Shown here: in pieces, positions 54,016-62,756 of the stretch
Position numbering within the stretch: the first letter of the stretch is position 1
Layout of the letters: every line of letters begins with the position of its first letter
Origin: Vibrio astriarenae
GTDB taxonomy: Bacteria; Pseudomonadota; Gammaproteobacteria; Enterobacterales; Vibrionaceae
Length of the DNA: 64,000 nucleotides
Direction of reading: 5' to 3'
Assembly: GCF_010587385.1 (NCBI RefSeq)
Contig: NZ_CP047476.1
Span: 372,001-436,000, forward strand
The notes under the pieces: model-generated
What the model was told of the DNA's origin: nothing
What the model saw: the letters and a program-made list of their open reading frames with translations, nothing else
The model's database searches: none
Program-made: the position numbers and the translations under genes

Positions 54016-55323
54016 TCAGTGATCAGAAGCGGCTTGAAGGCTGCTAATACTGTGCGTGACCGCTTCAGCGCTTTTCTCAATTTCGTTCATTAAAGTAGCT
54101 ACTAGGTTTACCTTCTGTGCAGAGTCTTTTGCTGTTTCAGACGTATCGCCAATTAGCTGAGTAACAGAGTCAGTCAACTGTTTATTACTTGATACAACAC
54201 TTTGTATGCTTGTTGTCGACTCTGTTGTCTTTTTCGCTAAAGCACGTACTTCATCGGCAACGACAGCAAACCCTCTGCCTGCATTACCAGCGCGCGCTGC
54301 TTCAATAGCCGCATTTAGCGCTAAAAGGTTGGTCTGATCGGCGACGTCATTGATCATTTTGACGATAGATTGAATACTTTCTGATTGTTCGTTAAGACAT
54401 TCGACAAGCTCAGATATCTTCTCTAGGTTGTCGGATACATTCTCGGCAAGATTAGAACTTGTTTCGAGCTCAACAAAGCTCTGTTTGGTAATAGAAGCCG
54501 TGGAGATAGACGTATCTAATGCAACAGTTGCAGCGTCGTAAATCTGTTTGTCATTTAATACTTGTTCAGAGATGTCTGTGGCAAAGAGTGTGGTGCCGAT
54601 GACTTCTCCTTGCTGGTTTTTGATCGGGCTAAATGTCGCTTCGATATAGTAATGAGGGGTTAATGGGCTCTCCAGTCTATAACGTCCTTGCTTATATAAC
54701 CCGTTACGTAGATCTTGCCAAAAGTTCTGCATTTCAACTGCTTGCTCATTCTCGAAGTATAGACTGAAGTTGGCTTGAGAAATTCTATGTGTAGATACGT
54801 TAAGCATAGAGGCTAGTTTGTCATTGCAAGCGGTGAGAGAGCCATCGGTATCAAATTCGCCTCGGCATAGGGTGAGATCTACGGCTTGCAACTTGTGACT
54901 CGCGAGTTCTTGCTCAATTGTAAATTGAGTTATGTCTAAGCAATTAATCAATACCGAATGTACCGAATCGTCGGCATGTTTAATTATGGATATAGTTGCA
55001 CCCAATACGACGCGTTCACCATGGGCGTTTTTACATTCAAAGTTGCCCCCGGTAAACATTTCTGTCTCTAAGGCACGCCAAAGTTGATCTAACTTCTTTT
55101 CGGACATACATAGGATATGGGAATAGTGCTTACTGATGAGTTCGTCTAATTGATAGCCAAAAGAATTGAGAAAAATGTGGTTAGCATCAAGAAAGTACCC
55201 ATCAGGAGAAAGCTGTGCCCATCCAGTTGTTTGTTTTAACGTAGAGACAATTAAATCATTTTCTGTGGGCTCATAGTCTGCTTGCTGGGGCTTTTTAAAT
55301 AGAGAAAACATGGAGTCATTCAT
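54016..55323 (-). CDS. soluble PAS-PAS methyl-accepting chemotaxis protein
   Basis: 435 residues, no membrane segment. Two PAS domains (about 35-150 and 160-270; the second ends in ATDISEQVL) are followed by a short chemoreceptor signalling domain with [16 protein letters not shown] and [17 protein letters not shown]. The methylation region is brief, so the receptor may respond without strong adaptation. PAS sensing often means redox or oxygen, or haem or FAD binding, but I see no clear cofactor residue. ATG 55323 (MNDSMFSLF) is uncertain; frames back to 55377 lack a ribosome site. Confidence 0.82.
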   Translation of the reverse strand: MNDSMFSLFKKPQQADYEPTENDLIVSTLKQTTGWAQLSPDGYFLDANHIFLNSFGYQLDELISKHYSHILCMSEKKLDQLWRALETEMFTGGNFECKNAHGERVVLGATISIIKHADDSVHSVLINCLDITQFTIEQELASHKLQAVDLTLCRGEFDTDGSLTACNDKLASMLNVSTHRISQANFSLYFENEQAVEMQNFWQDLRNGLYKQGRYRLESPLTPHYYIEATFSPIKNQQGEVIGTTLFATDISEQVLNDKQIYDAATVALDTSISTASITKQSFVELETSSNLAENVSDNLEKISELVECLNEQSESIQSIVKMINDVADQTNLLALNAAIEAARAGNAGRGFAVVADEVRALAKKTTESTTSIQSVVSSNKQLTDSVTQLIGDTSETAKDSAQKVNLVATLMNEIEKSAEAVTHSISSLQAASDH

Positions 55324-55823
55324 AGGTATTGGGATTCGTGGGCGAGAAGTATAAGCGTGGTAAATGAGATATATCATTAAGTATCTGTGACGAGTGGTTT
55401 GTCGAGATAGCCAATTTTAGGGCGAGTTAATGAAATATTTCTGGACGGTTACTGTAAGTTTACTCCTGTGTAGGGGCTGAGGAGGGCGAGTGATATATCC
55501 TTTTTAAAGCCCGTTGAGAGGCAACACTTGTCAGATTTGCCTTAAAAAACTTTGTCAATCCAATATCATTACCAATCAGCTTTTAACTGTATAAATTTAA
55601 AAGAAAAATAGTTAATTTCAATGAGAAACTACCAAATAAATTCAGCGTACAGGTGACAGTATATTGCTATTAATCAGTACCCTATGACGGTTTTGATACT
55701 AAAAAAACATAGATTTGTTGTAATACGTTAAAATCACCTCGAAAGTGACAATATTTAGTGCTTGCTAACGCCAAAAAATAGGCGCAAAATTCGACCACTT
55801 CTTAATTGTTAGCAATTGTAACT
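55324..55823. other. intergenic region between the PAS chemoreceptor and focA
   Basis: 500 AT-rich bases. The inverted repeat TTGCTAAC (55762-55769) and GTTAGCAA (55808-55815) ends nine bases before the focA ATG, which has no recognisable ribosome site; the leader may control translation. One FNR-like half site TTGATAC occurs near 55694. No ORF. Confidence 0.45.
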
Positions 55824-56672
55824 ATGGCGATGGATTTCAATCAATTTGACTCTCTTTTACCACCTCAAGCGGCAGAACGTGCGGCTGAAGTTGGGGTTGG
55901 CAAAGCAACTAAAGATCCGGTTAAATCTTTTTTACTTGCGATTTCAGCAGGTCTACACATTGGTATAGCGTTTGTTTTTTATACGACGGTGACTACTGGG
56001 GCCGGTGACATGCCTTGGGGTTTAATGCGTCTTATTGGCGGTTTAGCGTTTAGCTTGGGCTTGATTCTTGTCGTGGTGACAGGCGGTGAACTATTCACAA
56101 GTTCGGTGTTAACTCTGGTTGCTCGCGCAAGTGGTAAAATCCGATGGACTACGCTTCTAAGAAACTGGGGCATAGTGTATCTAGGCAACTTAGTCGGAGC
56201 TATTTCTTTAGTGGGTTGTATGCTTATGACTCAGCAGTTCATGCTCGACAATGGTGCTGTAGGCCTGAATACAATGGCGATTGCCCAACATAAATTACAT
56301 CATAATTTTTTCCAAGCGGTTGCGCTGGGGATTATGTGTAATGTCCTTGTCTGTGTAGCCGTATGGATGACGTTTAGTGGACGCACGCTGACAGATAAGA
56401 TTGCGGTAATGATTCTTCCTGTCGCGATGTTTGTCTCTGCTGGGTTTGAACACTGCATTGCCAATATGTTCCAAGTGCCAATGGCGATTGCTATTAAGAC
56501 CTTTGCACCTGAAGCATTTTGGCTAATGTCGGGAGCTAATATCGCGGATTTTGCAGATTTGACAGTGAGCAACTTTATTATGAACAACCTAATTCCAGTT
56601 ACGTTAGGCAACATCATTGGCGGTGGGCTCTTTGTTGGCATCTGGTATTGGGTTATTTATCTGAGAGACTAA
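55824..56672 (+). CDS. focA: formate/nitrite-transporter-family channel (FocA)
   Basis: 282 residues with six membrane helices; landmarks are FYTTVTTGAG near the N-terminus, GGELFTSSV in the second helix region, and the omega-loop residues near EHCIANMF. FocA passes formate (a paralogue of NirC for nitrite). Unlike in E. coli there is no pflB beside it; the name therefore rests on family alone. ATG 55824 is the second or third possible start; the ribosome site is weak. Terminator follows. Confidence 0.85.
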   Translation: MAMDFNQFDSLLPPQAAERAAEVGVGKATKDPVKSFLLAISAGLHIGIAFVFYTTVTTGAGDMPWGLMRLIGGLAFSLGLILVVVTGGELFTSSVLTLVARASGKIRWTTLLRNWGIVYLGNLVGAISLVGCMLMTQQFMLDNGAVGLNTMAIAQHKLHHNFFQAVALGIMCNVLVCVAVWMTFSGRTLTDKIAVMILPVAMFVSAGFEHCIANMFQVPMAIAIKTFAPEAFWLMSGANIADFADLTVSNFIMNNLIPVTLGNIIGGGLFVGIWYWVIYLRD

Positions 56673-56692
56673 CTGATACTGCATCTTTTTAG

Positions 56693-56728
56693 ATACAAAG
56701 GGCTCCTGTTGGAGCCTTTTGTATTTCA
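56693..56728 (+). terminator. terminator of focA, also serving the convergent SDR gene
   Basis: ATACAAAGGGCTCC (56693-56706) pairs with GGAGCCTTTTGTAT (56711-56724), one G-U, with T after. Confidence 0.8.
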
Positions 56729-56752
56729 CTTGATATAAATACGACAGTGTTT

Positions 56753-57523
56753 CTATTTACGTTTAACGACTTTAAAGTTGTCCCATGCTTGGCTCGTTGG
56801 CATGACTTCTAAGCTGTTGATATTGATATGACTTGGCTGCTCCGCGATCCAAAACATGATGTCTGCGATATCTTCAGGCTGCAATGGGTTGGTGTTGTCG
56901 TAGATCTGGTTGTACTTATCTTGGTCACCGTTAAAGCGTACAAGGCTAAACTCACTCTCTGAAAGCCCAGGCTCTAAGCTGGTAACGCGCACGCCAGTTC
57001 CTGCAAAATCTGAGCGTAAGTTGCGTGAGAATTGAGCGACAAAGGCTTTACTCGCGCCGTATACATGAGCGCCTGGATAGCACCAGTTGGAAGCGATACT
57101 CGCTAGGTTGATGATGCTAGCTTTAGGTTGAGCCAACAACAGTGGAATCAATGCGTGTGTGACATTAACTAGCCCAGTCACATTGGTGTCAATCATTGTA
57201 TGCCAGTCATCCAAAGAGGCTTGGTCTGCGGGGCTTGCACCTAAAGCTAGACCTGCATTGTTCACCAACACTTCGACGTTTTGAAACTGCTCCGGTAGTA
57301 TATCTACGACATTGCTGACTTGTGTTGCATCTCTGACATCTAATTGCGCTACATGAACCTCACAGCGTGGGCTGAGTTCATCAGCTAAAGCGTTGAGCCT
57401 TTCTATGCGACGACCAGTCAAAACCAATTGGTATCCCGCTTGACCAAATTTTCTCGCTGCTGCTTGGCCGAAACCTGATGTGGCGCCAGTAATAAAAACG
57501 GTTGGTAACTTTTGATGACTCAT
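56753..57523 (-). CDS. isfD: short-chain dehydrogenase, probable sulfoacetaldehyde reductase (IsfD-like)
   Basis: 256 residues, classical SDR: TGATSGFG near residue 12, NNAGLALG near 90, catalytic Ser in NLASIAS, and YGASK near 155. The sequence is YdfG-like (EPGLSESEFSLVRFNGD, HININSLEVMP), the same branch as IsfD, which reduces sulfoacetaldehyde to isethionate with NADPH. The naming rests on context: the gene follows a TauE/SafE exporter by 29 bases, and a motif shared with tpa and tauA precedes that pair. AAGGAAAT precedes ATG 57523; the frame open to 57727 overlaps the exporter gene. Alternative: a YdfG 3-hydroxy-acid dehydrogenase. Confidence 0.7.
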   Translation of the reverse strand: MSHQKLPTVFITGATSGFGQAAARKFGQAGYQLVLTGRRIERLNALADELSPRCEVHVAQLDVRDATQVSNVVDILPEQFQNVEVLVNNAGLALGASPADQASLDDWHTMIDTNVTGLVNVTHALIPLLLAQPKASIINLASIASNWCYPGAHVYGASKAFVAQFSRNLRSDFAGTGVRVTSLEPGLSESEFSLVRFNGDQDKYNQIYDNTNPLQPEDIADIMFWIAEQPSHININSLEVMPTSQAWDNFKVVKRK

Positions 57524-57552
57524 AATCGATTTCCTTTTGATTATCCTTTTCA

Positions 57553-58278
57553 CTAGAGTGCCCATAAGGCGAAGCTTAATGTGATGCCTGATAAGCTGAG
57601 CATGAGATAGAACGCGCCTTGGTGAATCGCTTGGATGTTTTTTTTGTGGAAGGCTAACTTGCCTGTTAACAATCCGAGAATTGCAATAACGGGGTACCCA
57701 ATAGGGTACTCTGGCATGAGGTACCACTGTTTGTTCAGTACATAGCTGATACCGACAACAAAACAGGAAGTAATGAAAAAGTAACTAATTAAACTGTCAC
57801 GTTGTTGTTGGATGGAGTAGTTACTGTAGCGCATATAGATAACCATCGGTGCTCCGCCGGCGGAAACAGCACTGGTTGTCCAACCTGACATAAAACCACA
57901 TAGCAGTGGTGAGCGTGAAAGCTGGGTCAGCACACGAGATCGAGTGTTATTGATTAACGCGAGCGATAAGATGGTGGCCGGTACGATGACTTTCAGTAGT
58001 TGATCGGGAAGATATATCAACATCACATAGCCAAATGGAACACCTGCTATTGTTGCCCATAATATTGGAGAGAGTAGGGTAAAGTCGGTTCTATTCCAGC
58101 TTTGAACGACGAGCGGTACAGAAATAATAAGGTCAAGAAGCAGTACTGCGGGCACCATCTCTGCCACTGGGTAGAAAGCGGATAAAACCAGAATCACAAT
58201 CGCTGAAAAGCCAAACCCAGTATAACCGCGAACAAAGCCAGCCAGTAACAGCGAGAAGGCAATGAATAATTCAGTCAT
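57553..58278 (-). CDS. isfE: TauE/SafE-family exporter, probable isethionate/sulfonate exporter (IsfE-like)
   Basis: 241 residues with about eight membrane helices; the TauE/SafE hallmark GFVRGYTGFGFSAI is at residues 12-25. Members export sulfite or organosulfonates; in Klebsiella the comparable IsfE is thought to excrete isethionate. GGAGG precedes ATG 58278; a longer frame to 58320 would enter the regulatory site. The motif at 58344-58377 lies 66 bases upstream. Co-transcribed with the SDR gene. Substrate is inferred, not seen. Confidence 0.75.
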   Translation of the reverse strand: MTELFIAFSLLLAGFVRGYTGFGFSAIVILVLSAFYPVAEMVPAVLLLDLIISVPLVVQSWNRTDFTLLSPILWATIAGVPFGYVMLIYLPDQLLKVIVPATILSLALINNTRSRVLTQLSRSPLLCGFMSGWTTSAVSAGGAPMVIYMRYSNYSIQQQRDSLISYFFITSCFVVGISYVLNKQWYLMPEYPIGYPVIAILGLLTGKLAFHKKNIQAIHQGAFYLMLSLSGITLSFALWAL

Positions 58279-58343
58279 GTCAGCCTCCAACATTGGCTTT
58301 GATTGAGTGTATGAGGCCAATGTACGTTGGAGTAATAGATAGA

Positions 58344-58377
58344 GTTAGTACCAGTTAGCGTTATTTATGGTGACAAG
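58344..58377 (-). promoter_or_regulatory. TauR-type bipartite motif before the exporter gene (site 3)
   Basis: Read on the minus strand: TTGTCACCATAAATAAC, a five-base gap, then CTGGTACTAAC. The two CTG/TTG parts are 22 bases apart, as in site 1 at 59993. TGTC, CCATAAATAAC and CTGGT-CTA agree with site 1 over most positions. Confidence 0.75.
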
Positions 58378-58425
58378 TACAACGAAAGAGCGAAAAGAGC
58401 CAACCCAGTATGGGTTGGCACAATA

Positions 58426-59904
58426 TTAAAGAAGCGTAGATAGTTTTCTAATACCGGGCTCTATCTTATCGATATCGATCGCAGAGAACCCGAGCCTGAC
58501 ATATCGACGGCTATCCAAATTAAAACGTGCAAAATGCACAGTGCCAGGCTCAACAAGTACGCCAATTTGCTTGGCTTGCTGTGAAAAATACTCACAATCA
58601 ATATGTGCCGGTAGTTTTAGCCAAAAGGCGCTTCCGCCCATCGTTTCGGTTGTCATACACTCGGGTAGATGTTTTTCTAAGGCTTCTCTCATTGCGGACC
58701 ACCGTTCTTGATAGCAGTTCTTCAGTTTTCTGAGGTAAGTGTCGTAATGCCCAAGTGAAATAAACAGCGCACAGGTGCGTTGGTTATTCGCTGGTGGGTG
58801 ACGATACATCAGGCGTCTGAGTCCCCGGGCTGCAGTGATAAGGGGGACTTCCGCCACCATGTAGCCGAGCCGTAATCCTGGTGAAAGCGATTTTGATAAA
58901 CTGCCTATATAAATGACCCGTCCATTGGTATCCAAGCTTTTTAAAGATGGGCTAGCTTGGTGTAATACATTCACTTCACTCTCATAATCGTCTTCAATGA
59001 TGACAAAGTCATACTTTTCAGCAGCTGCTAATAATGCTCGTCTTCTATCCATAGACATCGTGACGTTCGATGGGACTTGATGGCTTGGGGTGACATAGAC
59101 ATAGTCGCACTTTTGCAGATTATCTGAAATCTCGACGCCTTGTGGGTCAATGGACAAGGGAACAATATTGGTGTCTTGAGAGGCAAATATGTTTCTAACA
59201 TCAGGGTAGCCAGGCTCCTCAACGCCCAATGTCGTACCTGAGCCGCCTAGCAGCTGTGCGAGAATAAATAACGAATTTTGCGTGCCGATGGTGATTAGAA
59301 TTTGCTCACTTTGTACTTGAATACCTCGCTTAGTGAGCACGTTGGTCTGTAATTGTTTGATGAGTGCAGGGTCGTCACTATCAATGGAGTCTGATATCCA
59401 GTCTTTTACCACACCCGCGCGTTGAGAAAGTCGACAGCATTCTCGCCAGTGGTTTAGAGGAAAAAGTGAGTGGTCTGGCTGTCCAAAAAGAAATGGATAG
59501 GGATAGTCTTGCCAGTTCTTTGCTTTGGTGATGTTTCGTTGGTGACTGAGCTTATCATTGATCCTTTTGGACCAAAAATGGGCAGGTTTTGCACCATAAT
59601 TACCCATTGTTGAGGCTTTCTCCGACTCAATATGAGTGGATAACGTGTCATTAAGCGCCTCAATGTTTGGGTAATACCCGCTTCGCTCTTGTGCTTTTAA
59701 ATAACCTTCATCCACCAGTTTGTCATAGACTAAAACAACAGTATTGCGTGATACCCTAAGCATTGACGCCAGCTTACGGCAAGAGGGTAAGGCTTTGTCT
59801 TGAAATACGCCCTTTTTCATTGCTTCTAACAAGTGCTCTCGAATCTGTTCTTGCAAACTTCTCTCGGGCGTAAACTGAATATGCATCAAATAGTCGCTTT
59901 TCAT
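58426..59904 (-). CDS. tauR: MocR/GntR-family regulator with aminotransferase domain (TauR-like)
   Basis: 492 residues: a GntR winged helix (about 15-80; ALPSCRKLASMLRVSRNTVV), a linker, and a fold-type-I aminotransferase domain with the PLP lysine in SLSKSLSPGLRLGY near residue 305. MocR proteins sense an amine-PLP adduct; TauR, one such protein, responds to taurine. It is divergent from tpa, and the direct repeats typical of this class are present at three nearby promoters. Start taken at ATG 59904, a GTG at 59907 precedes it. Confidence 0.85.
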   Translation of the reverse strand: MKSDYLMHIQFTPERSLQEQIREHLLEAMKKGVFQDKALPSCRKLASMLRVSRNTVVLVYDKLVDEGYLKAQERSGYYPNIEALNDTLSTHIESEKASTMGNYGAKPAHFWSKRINDKLSHQRNITKAKNWQDYPYPFLFGQPDHSLFPLNHWRECCRLSQRAGVVKDWISDSIDSDDPALIKQLQTNVLTKRGIQVQSEQILITIGTQNSLFILAQLLGGSGTTLGVEEPGYPDVRNIFASQDTNIVPLSIDPQGVEISDNLQKCDYVYVTPSHQVPSNVTMSMDRRRALLAAAEKYDFVIIEDDYESEVNVLHQASPSLKSLDTNGRVIYIGSLSKSLSPGLRLGYMVAEVPLITAARGLRRLMYRHPPANNQRTCALFISLGHYDTYLRKLKNCYQERWSAMREALEKHLPECMTTETMGGSAFWLKLPAHIDCEYFSQQAKQIGVLVEPGTVHFARFNLDSRRYVRLGFSAIDIDKIEPGIRKLSTLL

Positions 59905-59992
59905 CACCTAGCCTTAACCTTTGTTTTTATGTGTGATTAAGCAGCAAGTGTGCCAACCGCTAACAAAGGAGTTGGAAGGTCGCGACAAAGAG

Positions 59993-60027
59993 TCTGTCCC
60001 CATAAATAACTGCATCTGGTTCTATAG
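59993..60027 (+). promoter_or_regulatory. TauR-type bipartite motif before tpa (site 1)
   Basis: TCTGTCCCCATAAATAAC, then CTGGTTCTATA starting at 60016; the two CTG parts are 22 bases apart. Nearly the same as site 3. It is 50 bases from the tpa ATG and 89 from the tauR ATG, so it can serve both. Confidence 0.75.
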
Positions 60028-60075
60028 CTTGCTCGGTGGCTTTGCCTATTGTTGTTGTAAACAGCAGGAGGGCTT

Positions 60076-61494
60076 ATGGATTACGGACAATCAAGATTAA
60101 TAGAACCTAAAAACGTACAGGAAGTGGAATCTTGGGACAAAGAGCATGTTTGGCATCACATTACCCAACATGCTGGATTTGTCGATAAAGCGCCTTTAAT
60201 TATGTCGCATGGTAAAGGTGAGTACGTTTGGGATATCAAAGGAAACCGCTATTTGGATGCCAGTTCTGGCGGTGTCTGGTGCGTCAACATTGGCTATGGT
60301 CGTGAATCGATGGCTGAAGTGATTAAACAGCAAGCCTTAAAACTCAATTATTTTGCTGGAACGGCGGGATCGCCTGTCATGGCAGAGTTTGCCAACAAGC
60401 TGATTGAGAAAATGCCGGGAATGAAACGTGTCTACTTCTCAAACTCTGGTTCAGAGGCCAATGAAAAAGCCTATAAGATGGTGCGTCAAATCGCTCACAA
60501 AAAGTATGGTGGCAAGAAGTACAAGATTCTTTATCGTGAAAGAGATTATCACGGCACAACGATTAGTTGTCTAAGCTCTACGGGGCAAGAGCAACGCAGA
60601 GAGCAGTACGGACCGTTTACCCCAGGTTTTGTAGAGTTTCCACACTGTTGTGAATATCGCAGTCAGTTCGATGATTCCGCGGATTATGGTCTTAAATCGG
60701 CTCAAGAATTGGAAAAAGTCATATTACGTGAAGGACCAGAGACAGTGGGAGCAATTGTTGTTGAGCCCATTACGGCAGGAGGAGGCGTCATTACTCCACC
60801 GGAGGGCTACTATCAAGAAGTCCAACGTATTTGTGACAAGTACGATATTTTGATTCATGTTGATGAAGTGGTGTGCGGTGTGGGTCGAACAGGGGAGTGG
60901 TTTGGATATCAGCAGTATGGCCTTAAGCCAGACATCGTGACAATGGCCAAGGGTGTTGCGTCTGCTTACGCTGCTATTTCTTGCACCGTGACCACAGAAG
61001 AAGTCTTCAAGCTATTTCAAGAAAACCCAGATGATCCTTTTGACTACTTTAGAGACATTAGTACGTTTGGTGCATGCACCATCGGACCTGCTGCGGCGTT
61101 AGAAAACTTCAGAATTATTGAAGAAGAGGGGCTAGTAGCAAATGCTGCGAGTGTGGGTAGCTACCTCAAGAAAAAACTCGAAGCAATGATGGCAACCACA
61201 CCAATGATTGGGGATGTGCGTGGTAAAGGGCTTCTGTTGGGTATTGAGTTGGTTGTAGATAAAGAATCAAAGCAACCAGTATCTGAGCAAGTTGCGGCTG
61301 AAGTTGTCGCAAAATGTATGCAGCGAGGCGTGATTATTGGTCGTACTAATCGCTCATTTGAGCGGTTTAACAATACCCTTTGTTTAAGCCCGCCTCTCAC
61401 TCTATCTGTAGAGCAGGCCGATCAGTTAATCGATACGTTGAGTGAAGTATTTGCTGATATGCAAGTAGAAGAGCCCGTGAGTACGACAGTATAA
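60076..61494 (+). CDS. tpa: taurine:pyruvate aminotransferase
   Basis: 472 residues, class III aminotransferase. Converts taurine and pyruvate to sulfoacetaldehyde and alanine, freeing the nitrogen. Landmarks: SNSGSEANEKAYKMVRQ near residue 117, DYHGTTISCLS, HVDEVVCGVGRTGEWF with the cofactor Asp, and the PLP lysine in MAKGVASAY near 297. Context (TauR-like regulator, tauABC, exporter-reductase pair) is the main reason for assigning taurine rather than another omega-amine. Strong terminator after it. Confidence 0.85.
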   Translation: MDYGQSRLIEPKNVQEVESWDKEHVWHHITQHAGFVDKAPLIMSHGKGEYVWDIKGNRYLDASSGGVWCVNIGYGRESMAEVIKQQALKLNYFAGTAGSPVMAEFANKLIEKMPGMKRVYFSNSGSEANEKAYKMVRQIAHKKYGGKKYKILYRERDYHGTTISCLSSTGQEQRREQYGPFTPGFVEFPHCCEYRSQFDDSADYGLKSAQELEKVILREGPETVGAIVVEPITAGGGVITPPEGYYQEVQRICDKYDILIHVDEVVCGVGRTGEWFGYQQYGLKPDIVTMAKGVASAYAAISCTVTTEEVFKLFQENPDDPFDYFRDISTFGACTIGPAAALENFRIIEEEGLVANAASVGSYLKKKLEAMMATTPMIGDVRGKGLLLGIELVVDKESKQPVSEQVAAEVVAKCMQRGVIIGRTNRSFERFNNTLCLSPPLTLSVEQADQLIDTLSEVFADMQVEEPVSTTV

Positions 61495-61520
61495 TGGCCA
61501 ACTAAGCGCTCTCATTTTTA

Positions 61521-61551
61521 CGCCCTGGCAATCACCGCCAGGGCGTTTTCG
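61521..61551 (+). terminator. terminator of tpa
   Basis: CGCCCTGGC (61521-61529) pairs perfectly with GCCAGGGCG (61537-61545), TTTTC follows. It separates tpa from tauABC, so tauA needs its own promoter, which has site 2. Confidence 0.8.
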
Positions 61552-61606
61552 TTTGTGAGCCAAACGGATCTAATTGCACTGTCTTGGTGCGTCAGTTTGG
61601 TGCAGA

Positions 61607-61639
61607 TCTGGACCAATAAAGAAATAGTCTGGTACTACC
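61607..61639 (+). promoter_or_regulatory. TauR-type bipartite motif before tauA (site 2)
   Basis: TCTGGACCAATAAAGAA, then TCTGGTACTACC at 61628; spacing 21, one less than in sites 1 and 3. CTGGACC(A/C)ATAA and CTGGTACTA are the conserved parts, and a further TTTGGTACTG lies at 61662. CTGGACYTAA, recalled as the TauR repeat of Rhodobacter, is close to the first part. Confidence 0.7.
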
Positions 61640-61696
61640 TAAAAAGACCTATAGACCTTAATTTGGTACTGTCTCTCATCATAAAAGGATTTAGGC

Positions 61697-62716
61697 ATGA
61701 ATAAGTTACTGAAAAACAAGTTAGCCACCACTGCAGCAGTATTGAGTACACTGCTTTGCTCGACAAATGTGTTGGCAGCTAAAGAAGTCACTATCGGTTA
61801 TCAAGGAATGTTTAACCCGATGAAATACGCGATTGACCAGAAAATGGTGGAAGAGAAAACGGGTTACGAAATTAAGTGGCGTAAGTTTGATTCAGGAGCG
61901 AGAGCGATTACAGCAATGGCAGCCGGCGCTGTTGATATGACGGTTGCGGGTTCAAGTCCAATCGCCAGTGCTGCGAGTAACGGTGTTGATATGGAGTTGG
62001 TGTGGGTAATGGAAAACATTGCTGACGCTGAAGCTCTGGTCGTCAAAAATGGTAGTGGAATTAGCTCACCGGCGGACTTGAAAGGAAAACGTATCGCGGT
62101 ACCTTTTGTTTCGACAACTCACTTTCATATGCTCTTTGCGTTGGAACAGTTTGGGCTAGGAGAAAAAGACGTCAAACTCATCAATATGCAGCCAAATGCA
62201 ATAATGGCAGCGTGGCAGCGTGGTGATATAGATGGTGCATTCATTTGGGATCCGGCTCTGGGAAGTATTAAACAAGATGGTAGTGTCCTAATTACTTCTA
62301 AACAGCTGAGTGCTTGGGGTAAGCCAACATTCGATGGGCTGATTTCAAGCAAAACGTTTGCTAGCGAAAATTCAGCGTTTGTGACGGAGTTTATCTCTGT
62401 TATTGCCGATGTTGATGCACAGTATCGAGATAACAAAGAGACATTCTCTCCGACAGACCCAATGGCAGTATCCGTAGCGAAGCTTGCTGGTGGAGAAGCA
62501 GAAGGTGTTGTAGAAGCAATGAGCTTGTACGAGTTCTTAGATGTGGATACACAACTGTCTTGTCAGTGGCTCGGTTGTGGTGTCGAGGGCGGTGCAACAC
62601 AAGCACTGCAAGCGACTTCAGAGTTCTTGTTAAAGGAGAAAAAGATCTCTGCTCTGCAGCCTGACTACAGTGTGTTCGTTAACCCTAGCTACGCTGAAGC
62701 ATTGCAAGCACAGTAG
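61697..62716 (+). CDS. tauA: taurine ABC transporter, substrate-binding protein
   Basis: 339 residues: signal peptide to about residue 27 (ending VLAAKE), then a periplasmic-binding fold of the SsuA/TauA family (KEVTIGYQGMFNPMKYA; AVPFVSTTHFHMLFALEQFG region, here short: VPFVSTTHFHML; GAFIWDPALG). It binds taurine for TauBC. AAGGA precedes ATG 61697. The promoter carries site 2. tauB follows after 40 bases. Confidence 0.9.
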   Translation: MNKLLKNKLATTAAVLSTLLCSTNVLAAKEVTIGYQGMFNPMKYAIDQKMVEEKTGYEIKWRKFDSGARAITAMAAGAVDMTVAGSSPIASAASNGVDMELVWVMENIADAEALVVKNGSGISSPADLKGKRIAVPFVSTTHFHMLFALEQFGLGEKDVKLINMQPNAIMAAWQRGDIDGAFIWDPALGSIKQDGSVLITSKQLSAWGKPTFDGLISSKTFASENSAFVTEFISVIADVDAQYRDNKETFSPTDPMAVSVAKLAGGEAEGVVEAMSLYEFLDVDTQLSCQWLGCGVEGGATQALQATSEFLLKEKKISALQPDYSVFVNPSYAEALQAQ

Positions 62717-62756
62717 ATTCGCAGGTTAACTCAAGAACAAGACAAGGAAGTGACGT

